Source: Flavobacteriales bacterium (lineage in GTDB: Bacteria; Bacteroidota; Bacteroidia; Flavobacteriales_F; PHOS-HE28). From it: 64,000 bases of DNA. Below the pieces are notes generated by a model. It worked only from the letters and a program-made list of their open reading frames with translations. It made no database searches and was not told the DNA's origin. This document shows positions 23,901-30,861 of the stretch, piece by piece; within the stretch, counting starts at the first letter, position 1, and each line of letters starts with the position of its first letter. The stretch is from the NCBI GenBank assembly GCA_019638115.1, contig JAHBUK010000004.1, positions 160,794 to 224,793 of the forward strand. The letters run 5' to 3'. A program made the position numbers and the translations under genes.

Positions 23901-26294
23901 TCAGCGCATCAGCAGCACATGGCCTTGGGCGTTGCGCAATTGCCCTTGTGCATCACGCATCCGTAGCTGCCAGATGTACACACCATCGGGGGTATCCGAA
24001 CCAGCGGCACGTCCATCCCAAGTTGTCCTTACATCGGTGCTCCGGAAAATGCTGCGGCCCCAGCGATCATAGACCTCCAGTACCAGATCCTTGGGATCGC
24101 GCACCGTGGTGACCACTCCAAAACCATCATTGATACCGTCGCCATTGGGGGTGAAGGCGTTGGGAGCGTAGACCGCGAACTCATCCTCCACACAGGCCAA
24201 CGCGCTTGTTTCAGCAGTGCAGCCGTCGCTGTTACTGACCACCAAGGTCACCTCATAGCACGCCACATCGTTGTAGGAGAAGGAAACTTCCGGTCCAGAA
24301 GCCGTGTTGTTGAGCGCATCGCCAAAGGTCCACTCCCATCCTGCGATGCCCACAGCGGAAGCCAGGAAGCGGAAGTCAGGGGCATCAATGGTGGCCACTT
24401 CTGGCAACAGGGTGAACTGGGCCACTGGCGTGGGAAAGGCTTGGACCGCACCGGGCAACGAGGTGGTTGTTGAACAGCCAAAGCCATCGGTGATGGTGAG
24501 CGATGGTGTGTAGTTGCCGCCCTGCAGGAAACAATGCTCCGTGCTCATACTGCCATCCGTACTCGTTCCATCCCCGAAGCTCCAGATGTATTCGACCATG
24601 CCGGAAGCGCTGGTGGCGAAGGTCACGCAGTGCGGCACACAACCTTCATCGTTCAGCACCGTGATCGGCGGAGGCGCAGGTCCACCCACTTCCACCAGCA
24701 CATCCACAGGAATGGCTGTGCAGCCTTGTGCATCGCTGGCCGTAGCGGTATACACGGTGGTCTGCAAAGGCGTGGTAACAGGCCCCTCAGGATACCATGC
24801 AAGTGCATAAGGACTGGTGCCCCCACTTACCTGTGCATCGAGGCTCAACGTGGTACCGGCACAGATGGTGATCAAGTTGTCGGCAGCCAACAGCAGCGGA
24901 GATGGTTCCGTGATGGTAATGGTCATGTTGGCCGTGCAGCCATCCGCGTCGCTCACGGAACAGCTGTAGCCGCCCGCCTGTAGCCCTGAAATGGCGGAGG
25001 TCGTTTCGCCACCCGGTGCCCAGAGGTAGGTGTACGGCGCGCTTCCTCCGCTCACCACGATTGCAATGCTGCCATCACTGAAGCCGCTGCAACTCACGTT
25101 CGTGCTTTGCGCTGCCAATACCAAGGTGCTGTTCTGTTGCACCAAGGTGGCTGAGGCTTGCGCCGGGCACGCATCATTGCCTTCCACCACCACATTATAG
25201 TCTCCGGCCGAAAGGCCATCCAACAGTGCGGATGCCTGGCCACCGGGGTTCCAGAAATAGAGGAAGGGACCGTTGCCACCGCTCACCACGGCTTCGATGC
25301 TGCCGTCGTTGCCGGCACAACCCGGACCGGTGGTGATGAGGTCAACTTCCAGGATGGTGATGGGCAAGGTGATGCTGGCCGAACCGTTGCATGGACCGCT
25401 CACCGTAAGCTGCACTTGGTAGGTGCCCGGCGCGCTGAACACGTGGGTCGGATTCGTGGCCGTGCTGCTGTTCGCTGCCCCGGATGCTGGATCCCCGAAG
25501 TCCCATGAACGCGATGTAGGGCATAGGCCACTATCATCCTGGAACGTGACCGAGGAGCCGTTGCAGGAGTAGGTGAAAAAGGGAAGGTTGACCGGTGCCT
25601 CACTGATGCGCACATCGTCGATGGCGATGCCATCGTATCCATTGCAGATCGTACCTGCACCGAAAATGAAGCGGAATTTCACGTTGGTTGCACCGGCCAC
25701 CATACCCAGGCAGTGCGTGGCCGTGAGCCACTGGCCACTGCCATCGCCACCGGCACAATTCCCGGCAGTGGCTCCCACCCTTCCGCTCCAGCCTTGTTTG
25801 GGTTGCGCGAGGTTAAGCCCGGTGATGTTGGCGCTGTTGAACCAGTTGTTGGTGAGGCAATCGGCGTTGGTGCTGAACTGGCCTACGTTAGACCAGGACT
25901 GGCCTTCGTTCACGGAGTATTGGAAACCGAGGCCATCATAGCCCCGCTCGGTCTCCCAGAACAGCTTGAAGGAGATGTACGGAAATGCCAGGCTGGAAAG
26001 GTCGAAACAGGGACTCTCCAACCAGCTCTGTTGTCCGTTGCTGTATGCTGAACCCGTTAGTCCGCCAACACACCAACTGTTATTGCCTTCGCCTGCAGAG
26101 GAGATCAGTGCTTTTGCCGGTGTGCCCCAAGCCCAATCGCTGGCCGTCCCTCCTGCGGTCCAGGCCGGTCCGGCTTCGAAACCTTCCTGGTAAGGGAAGG
26201 TGCTGATGAGCGCACCACACTGGGCTGAAACACCGACCTGCAGGGCAGACCAGCACGCGATCGCAAGGCAGGATCTCGCGATCGACGACCGCAT
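23901..26294 (-). CDS. PKD/SprB-repeat adhesin with type B T9SS sorting domain
   Basis: A 797-residue surface protein from ATG 26294 (signal peptide ending LQVGVSAQ). In order: a MAM-like jelly-roll domain (to about 240, with CFDLSSLAFPYISFKLFWET), a PKD domain (SRSWDFGDPASG), two SprB-type repeats (IEAVVSGGNGPFLYFWNPGG and IAIVVSGGSAPYTYLWAPGG), two more PKD units (EYIWSFGDGT, GWEWTFGDAL), and the gliding-motility-associated C-terminal domain (APNAFTPNGDGINDGF, DRWGRSIF, WDGRAAGSDTPDGVYIW). The last domain directs T9SS export. It is probably an adhesin; a role in gliding is only implied by family. Confidence 0.88.
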   Translation of the reverse strand: MRSSIARSCLAIACWSALQVGVSAQCGALISTFPYQEGFEAGPAWTAGGTASDWAWGTPAKALISSAGEGNNSWCVGGLTGSAYSNGQQSWLESPCFDLSSLAFPYISFKLFWETERGYDGLGFQYSVNEGQSWSNVGQFSTNADCLTNNWFNSANITGLNLAQPKQGWSGRVGATAGNCAGGDGSGQWLTATHCLGMVAGATNVKFRFIFGAGTICNGYDGIAIDDVRISEAPVNLPFFTYSCNGSSVTFQDDSGLCPTSRSWDFGDPASGAANSSTATNPTHVFSAPGTYQVQLTVSGPCNGSASITLPITILEVDLITTGPGCAGNDGSIEAVVSGGNGPFLYFWNPGGQASALLDGLSAGDYNVVVEGNDACPAQASATLVQQNSTLVLAAQSTNVSCSGFSDGSIAIVVSGGSAPYTYLWAPGGETTSAISGLQAGGYSCSVSDADGCTANMTITITEPSPLLLAADNLITICAGTTLSLDAQVSGGTSPYALAWYPEGPVTTPLQTTVYTATASDAQGCTAIPVDVLVEVGGPAPPPITVLNDEGCVPHCVTFATSASGMVEYIWSFGDGTSTDGSMSTEHCFLQGGNYTPSLTITDGFGCSTTTSLPGAVQAFPTPVAQFTLLPEVATIDAPDFRFLASAVGIAGWEWTFGDALNNTASGPEVSFSYNDVACYEVTLVVSNSDGCTAETSALACVEDEFAVYAPNAFTPNGDGINDGFGVVTTVRDPKDLVLEVYDRWGRSIFRSTDVRTTWDGRAAGSDTPDGVYIWQLRMRDAQGQLRNAQGHVLLMR

Positions 26295-26396
26295 GAGAAC
26301 ACCTGTGGAAGCGAACCTTCGCCCTGGATCCGATGATGCACTGTGCCACATGCCGCTTACAGGGTACAAAGGTCGCACCTACCAACGGCGCGTGCA

Positions 26397-28307
26397 TCAG
26401 CGCAGCAAGGTGATGGAACCACGCAGTGGGTATCGCTGACCATTCACGCCAACCGCATTCAACTCGTAGTAATAGGTCCCTTCCGGCACTCTTTCCCCGG
26501 CCAGGGTGCGGCCGTCCCACACTTGGTTCACCCGCTCCAAACGGGCGATCAATTGTCCCCAGCGGTTGTAGATGGTCATGTCCAGCGAAGTGATGCCGTT
26601 CGTGAAGAGCTCCAGCACATCGTTCACACCATCCCCGTTGGGGCTGAACACGTTGGGCACGCGGATGCCGACCTCTCCAACTTCCTCGGCCAGCACGGTG
26701 ATGGTGGTTGTCGCCGTGGCATTGCATCCATCCATGGAAGCGGTGAGCAGCACATCGTACACACCGGGCTGCATGAACTGGTACTCCGGCGAGAACGCGG
26801 AGGAACTTACGCCATCACCGAAACTCCAAAAGGTGCTGGCCGTGGCCGGCTGGCTCTGGTTTGTGAAGACCACCGAAAGAGGAGCAACGCCTTGCAGGGT
26901 ACTGGCTTGGAACACAGCAGTTACGGGCGAAGGCAGTACCTCCACCACTTCGGTGATGGAACCGCAGGCATTGGTGGCCACCACGCTGTAGCTGCCTGGC
27001 GCATCAAAGGAAACCTGCGCGCTGGTGCTGCCCGTGCTCCAGAGGTAAGAGTCAGCGCCACTTACGGTGAACTCCGCCACCGGGCACAAGTACTGTGTAC
27101 CGGATATGCTGATCACCGGTGCGTTGGAGAAGAGCACCTCCACACTGGCCGTGGAAGTGCCGCAGGTGTTGGATGCGCTAACGGAGTAGGTACCGCTCTG
27201 CGTAACCCCGATGGTCGCATCCGTTGCGCCCGTGTTCCACAGGAAGGAATCCGCCCCGGAAGCGGTGAGCGTGGTGGAAGTACCGGTGCATGGCGCCGTG
27301 TTGCCAGAGATCTGGAGCAGGGGTGTCTGGCCCACGGAGAGTTCAAGGTCCGTGCAGACAGGTGTACCACACGCACCACTTGCACAGAACGTGAGCAGCA
27401 CGGTCCCCACATCACCAGGGCCTGCCGTGTAGGTGGTACTCAGCGAACCCGGATCGCTGAAGTTACCGGTCCCACCCTGCCATTGCACGTTCACCACTGC
27501 ACCCGTCGTTGCGCCTTGCAACACTGCAACCCCACCATCGCAGAGCGATCCGGAAAGGCTTGATGCGCTCACCTCAAGCGGCTCGAAGGGTGCGAGGCAT
27601 CCGTTGTTCACGTAGCTCACCACCGGAACACCCGGCCAGGAGAACAGGGCGCTCGACCCATCGTTCTCCGAGGCATTCCCGCCATAGGTGCCATAAGTGT
27701 TCAGTAGTTGCTGGCGGTCGTATGTGGCGGTATCGGAGCATGCCGTGCTTTGGCGGGTGATGATCAGCGTGCGCAGGGACTCTCCCCCAACCGGTGCTGG
27801 CACCACGTCAATACCATTGTTGTGGTTCGCGAAGTGTCCGTTGGAATTACCCGCGGTCTGGTAGGTGATGTACAAGGTATCGTTGAGCGATGCGAAGGAA
27901 TTGGCGGCGGTACACATGGCCGTGCTGGTTACCAGCAGCACCTTGGCTCCGGCCGGGATCACCCCGCCGGGCGGTTCGATCAAGAGCCCACAACCCGATA
28001 TCGTGGCATTCAGCGTAGCGGTCAATTGGGCAGTGAGCGTGCTTTGCGTGAAGCCTCTCCACGTATTGTTGGGCCATTGCACCACGATGTCGTTCAGGGC
28101 GATCGGGGAAGGGCCTACACGGAAACGGACCATCTCGTTCTGGCCTTCCGTACTTCCGGGGCATAGGTCGATCGGGTTGCAGGCATCCACCAGGATACGC
28201 TCGATCTCCAAGCATTTGGTGGGCACCTGTGCCATGGCGAACAAGGGGACGAAAAGGCCCGCCAAAAGCAACTTGCGTGTGCCCGAGAGATATGTACGAA
28301 CGTGCAT
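26397..28307 (-). CDS. lamin-tail/PKD surface protein with type B T9SS sorting domain
   Basis: A 636-residue protein from ATG 28307 (signal peptide LLLAGLFVPLFAMAQ). The N-terminal 200 residues look like a lamin-tail-type domain (ILVDACNPIDLCPG, NEMVRFRVG, WRGFTQ), followed by Ig-like units with repeated DSFLWNTGATDATIGV and DSYLWSTGSTSAQVSF motifs, a PKD domain (STFWSFGDGVSSS) and a gliding-motility-associated C-terminal domain (VPNVFSPNGDGVNDVLELF, YNRWGQLIARL, PEGTYYYEL). It has the same type of sorting domain as the next gene and the same strand, 102 bp apart. It is probably a secreted adhesin. Confidence 0.87.
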   Translation of the reverse strand: MHVRTYLSGTRKLLLAGLFVPLFAMAQVPTKCLEIERILVDACNPIDLCPGSTEGQNEMVRFRVGPSPIALNDIVVQWPNNTWRGFTQSTLTAQLTATLNATISGCGLLIEPPGGVIPAGAKVLLVTSTAMCTAANSFASLNDTLYITYQTAGNSNGHFANHNNGIDVVPAPVGGESLRTLIITRQSTACSDTATYDRQQLLNTYGTYGGNASENDGSSALFSWPGVPVVSYVNNGCLAPFEPLEVSASSLSGSLCDGGVAVLQGATTGAVVNVQWQGGTGNFSDPGSLSTTYTAGPGDVGTVLLTFCASGACGTPVCTDLELSVGQTPLLQISGNTAPCTGTSTTLTASGADSFLWNTGATDATIGVTQSGTYSVSASNTCGTSTASVEVLFSNAPVISISGTQYLCPVAEFTVSGADSYLWSTGSTSAQVSFDAPGSYSVVATNACGSITEVVEVLPSPVTAVFQASTLQGVAPLSVVFTNQSQPATASTFWSFGDGVSSSAFSPEYQFMQPGVYDVLLTASMDGCNATATTTITVLAEEVGEVGIRVPNVFSPNGDGVNDVLELFTNGITSLDMTIYNRWGQLIARLERVNQVWDGRTLAGERVPEGTYYYELNAVGVNGQRYPLRGSITLLR

Positions 28308-28396
28308 GGTACTGGATGATCGAGCGCAAAGGTCGGGCAGTGGCACTACCGCAGGGTTGTGCCAAGCTCAAGGGAATATGAACAGGAGGTGGGCGC

Positions 28397-28627
28397 TCAG
28401 TTCATGAGGCTGCTTTCGGCCCAGAAGAAACAGCGTTCAGGCCGTTCCAACGGATGCCCGACCGGCGCGCGAAGCTCGGTGTGGAAGCGCATGCGCAGTT
28501 CTTCCAGCCCATGGTCTTCCTGCTCCATGGCATTGTGGAAACCCAGCACCATACTGAATGCCACCGAACGGAGCAGACCGGAAGCTTCGTCCGTCCAACG
28601 CTGGTGTTTGTCCGCTTTTTCAGGCAT
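28397..28627 (-). CDS. small protein of unknown function
   Basis: A 76-residue product if started at ATG 28627 (MPEKADKHQRW). Its composition is ordinary and amphipathic (LLRSVAFSMVLGFHNAMEQ, LEELRMRFHTEL), unlike the Arg/Pro/His-rich antisense frames around it. A perfect TACCTTTG promoter element lies 46 nt upstream on the same strand. No family is recognised. The frame also extends upstream to 28753, but that would place the promoter inside the gene. It is divergent from the GNAT-like gene. Confidence 0.5.
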   Translation of the reverse strand: MPEKADKHQRWTDEASGLLRSVAFSMVLGFHNAMEQEDHGLEELRMRFHTELRAPVGHPLERPERCFFWAESSLMN

Positions 28628-28673
28628 GTTCCGATCCACGCAACGCTGGTTCCACCACGCGGCTGCGCGTGCA

Positions 28674-28681
28674 CAAAGGTA
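28674..28681 (-). promoter_or_regulatory. -7 promoter element TACCTTTG
   Basis: A perfect TAnnTTTG match on the minus strand, upstream of the 76-residue ORF. Confidence 0.5.
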
Positions 28682-28734
28682 TCCTCCGAGTTTGGCGCAG
28701 CTCTGCGATGCAATGCGGAACTTCGCGCTCCAGC

Positions 28735-29904
28735 ATGGAACTGAAACGCGCACACACGGCCCCGTTGCTCAAGGATTGGATGCAACTCCCATGGAGCATC
28801 TACCGGAATGACACCAATTGGATACCACACCTGAAACAGGACGTGGAGAAGGTCTTCGATCCGGCCAAGAACAAACTGCTGAAGGATGGGCAGGTTGAAC
28901 GCTGGGTCCTTTACGATGACAAGGGCCAGGCCATCGGGCGCGTCGCGGCCTTCATCAATGCGAAGACGGCCTACACGGAAAAGCAGCCCACCGGGGGTAT
29001 GGGCTTCTTTGAATGCATCAACGATCAGCAGGCGGCGAACACCTTGTTGGATGCCGCTCGCGATTGGCTGAAGGAGCGCGGCATGGAGGCCATGGACGGC
29101 CCGATCAACCTGGGGGACCGCAACATGTTCTGGGGCTTGTTGATCATGAACTTCACCGATCCGCCCATCTACGGCACCAACTATAACCCACCATACTATG
29201 TGGACCTGCTGGAGAACTATGGGTTCCAGTTGTGGTTCAACCAGCTCTTCTTCAAGCGCTCGGCCCAGATCCCGGCCCAGCCCGTTTTCCACCGCAAGTA
29301 CCAGCAATTGGCGGATGACCCGAAGATCAGCATGCACGATGCCGTGGGTCGCTCGGTGGAACAGATCGCACAGGATTTCTGCACCGTGTACAACGATGCC
29401 TGGGTGGACCACGAGAACCACAAGCCCATGGAGATGGCCACCGCCTTGAAGATCGTGAAGGCCATGAAGCCCGTGATGGACCGGCGCCTGCTCATCTTCA
29501 TCCGCTATGAGGACCGGCCGATCGCCATGTACGTCAGCCTGCCCGAGTTGAACGAGATCTTCCGCCATGTGAACGGCGATCTCAACTGGATGGGGAAGTT
29601 GAAGTTCCTGTGGTACAAATGGCGCGGTACCGTTCAGAGCATGACCGGCATCGTGTTCGGCGTGGCCAAGGCCTGGCAAGGCAAAGGCCTCGAAGGAGCG
29701 CTCATCGTATTTGCAGAGAAGAACATCGTGGACAAAAAGTTGTACAAAGACACGGTGCTCACTTGGGTAGGCGACTTCAACCCCCGCATGGTAAAGGTCT
29801 GCGAGAACCTTGGCGCGGAGAACTACCGCACCTTGGCCACCTATCGCTACCTGTTCGATCGGAACACACCCTTCGAAAGACACCCTATCATCGAGAAGAA
29901 GTGA
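28735..29904 (+). CDS. GNAT-like protein of the YghO type
   Basis: A 389-residue cytoplasmic protein. ATG 28735 (MELKRAHTAPLLKDWMQLPW) is preferred because homologues begin with this Phe/Leu-Pro-x-x-Tyr/Ile-Tyr region. The N-terminal motif SIYRNDTNWIPHLKQDVEKV, then GRVAAFIN and GFFECINDQQAANTLLDAA, recall an acetyltransferase-fold family often annotated only as N-acetyltransferase or YghO. A second GNAT-like half (VFGVAKAWQGKGLEGALIVF) follows. Substrate unknown. Confidence 0.75.
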   Translation: MELKRAHTAPLLKDWMQLPWSIYRNDTNWIPHLKQDVEKVFDPAKNKLLKDGQVERWVLYDDKGQAIGRVAAFINAKTAYTEKQPTGGMGFFECINDQQAANTLLDAARDWLKERGMEAMDGPINLGDRNMFWGLLIMNFTDPPIYGTNYNPPYYVDLLENYGFQLWFNQLFFKRSAQIPAQPVFHRKYQQLADDPKISMHDAVGRSVEQIAQDFCTVYNDAWVDHENHKPMEMATALKIVKAMKPVMDRRLLIFIRYEDRPIAMYVSLPELNEIFRHVNGDLNWMGKLKFLWYKWRGTVQSMTGIVFGVAKAWQGKGLEGALIVFAEKNIVDKKLYKDTVLTWVGDFNPRMVKVCENLGAENYRTLATYRYLFDRNTPFERHPIIEKK

Positions 29905-29944
29905 GGGAAGTTGCACGGACGTTTTGTGGTTCGCTCATGATCTT

Positions 29945-29952
29945 TACTTTTG
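29945..29952 (+). promoter_or_regulatory. -7 promoter element TACTTTTG for tRNA-Lys
   Basis: A perfect TAnnTTTG match, 43 nt upstream of the tRNA. Confidence 0.6.
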
Positions 29953-29995
29953 CGCTCCCTTCAGAAAGCGCGTCAGCGTGCTGAAAGAGGCGGAA

Positions 29996-30068
29996 GATCC
30001 TGTAGCTCAGTTGGTAGAGCACAACACTTTTAATGTTGGGGTCCTGGGTTCGAGCCCCAGCGGGATCA
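29996..30068 (+). tRNA. tRNA-Lys (anticodon TTT)
   Basis: A 73-nt cloverleaf: acceptor GATCCTG pairs with CGGGATC (one G:T), D-arm GCTCAGTTGGTAGAGC, anticodon loop CTTTTAA with TTT, T-arm CTGGGTTCGAGCCCCAG, discriminator A. CCA is not encoded. It is followed directly by a terminator hairpin; the 3' end and terminator are duplicated downstream. Confidence 0.96.
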
Positions 30069-30072
30069 CTAA

Positions 30073-30107
30073 GAAGAAGCCTTGACCTCGGTCAAGGCTT
30101 CTTCATT
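30073..30107 (+). terminator. terminator of tRNA-Lys
   Basis: GAAGAAGCCTTGACC pairs with GGTCAAGGCTTCTTC over 14-15 bp with a tiny loop, then CATTC. There is no long T run, but the stem is strong and sits right after the tRNA. Confidence 0.75.
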
Positions 30108-30164
30108 CAATAGCGTTGCGGGCGAGAAGTTCATCCCGAGCGAGGCCATAGCCGAGTCGAGGGA

Positions 30165-30219
30165 AGCCCCAGCGGGATCACTAAAAAGAAGCCTTGACCT
30201 CGGTCAAGGCTTCTTCATT
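30165..30219 (+). repeat. duplicated 3' end of tRNA-Lys plus terminator
   Basis: This 55-bp block copies 30053-30107 with one mismatch, 112 bp downstream. It includes the last 16 nt of the tRNA (AGCCCCAGCGGGATCA) and the terminator hairpin. The 57 bp between the copies holds a CCCGAGCGAGGCC...CGAGGGA motif. Confidence 0.92.
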
Positions 30220-30342
30220 TTGACGTGTTGCCAGGGTGGAAGTTGGCCCTTACCATGCTGGTCGGCGCGTTGCCATTCAAAGTAGTTCCGAGCGTATCGC
30301 TGGTCTTTGATCAAGAACCTCGTCCAGATCCAACGACGCCAT

Positions 30343-30350
30343 TATATTTG
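30343..30350 (+). promoter_or_regulatory. -7 promoter element TATATTTG for tRNA-Leu
   Basis: A perfect TAnnTTTG match ending nine bases before the tRNA 5' end. Confidence 0.65.
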
Positions 30351-30359
30351 CGGCCCCTT

Positions 30360-30443
30360 GCCCAGGTGGTGAAATTGGTAGACACGCTACTTTGAGGGGG
30401 TAGTGGCCGAAAGGCTGTGCTGGTTCGAGTCCAGTCCTGGGCA
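30360..30443 (+). tRNA. tRNA-Leu (anticodon GAG)
   Basis: An 84-nt class II tRNA: acceptor GCCCAGG pairs with CCTGGGC, discriminator A, D-arm GTGAAATTGGTAGACAC, anticodon stem CTACT/GGTAG around TTGAGGG (GAG), a short variable arm GTGGCCGAAAGGCTGT, and T-loop GTTCGAGTC. CCA is not encoded. Antisense ORFs over this gene are spurious. Confidence 0.95.
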
Positions 30444-30455
30444 CTTGGTGATCGA

Positions 30456-30486
30456 AGCCCTGACCGCGTAGCGGTCGGGGCTTTTT
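30456..30486 (+). terminator. rho-independent terminator of tRNA-Leu
   Basis: AGCCCTGACCGC pairs with GCGGTCGGGGCT (12 bp, one G:T) around a GTA loop, followed by TTTT. Confidence 0.85.
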
Positions 30487-30610
30487 CGTTCGCGCACGAG
30501 CCGAGCTTGCTCGAGCGAGAAAGCGGACGAAAAAGACCCAAGGAGCGTAGCGACCAGGGCGTGATCCACGCCACGGCCAAACCTGGTCCGACCGACCAAC
30601 GGGAGGTCGA

Positions 30611-30639
30611 TCCAGTCCTGGGCACTTGGTGATCGAAGC
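30611..30639 (+). repeat. duplicated 3' end of tRNA-Leu
   Basis: A 29-bp exact copy of 30430-30458, 181 bp downstream: the last 14 nt of the tRNA and 15 nt beyond it, ending inside the terminator's left arm. The 30444-30861 gap otherwise holds only the terminator and a short CGAGC/GCTCG hairpin near 30510. Confidence 0.9.
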
Positions 30640-30861
30640 ACTCCGGAACATTCTCGGGGACTAGGTGCAGCTATTCGAACAGCGAGTACCAACAGGACTT
30701 CCCATATGTCCCAACAGGCCAACCATATACCTGGCTACCAAGCACTTGCACTACGGATCCACCTGTCGGGGTTGTATACTTTCAGCTTTGTTCGGTAAAG
30801 CCGATCCGGGCTGATCGCTGATACACTTCGTTTCTTTCAGCTTCGGAAAAGCCCCTCTGCC

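Noticed and set aside
28402..29916. Long minus-strand ORF opposite the GNAT-like gene
   Set aside because: His/Val/Leu-rich antisense composition with no recognisable family; the plus-strand gene has clear motifs.
30277..30722. Minus-strand ORFs over tRNA-Leu
   Set aside because: They are antisense to a certain tRNA and its duplicated 3' end; such frames are a frequent false annotation.
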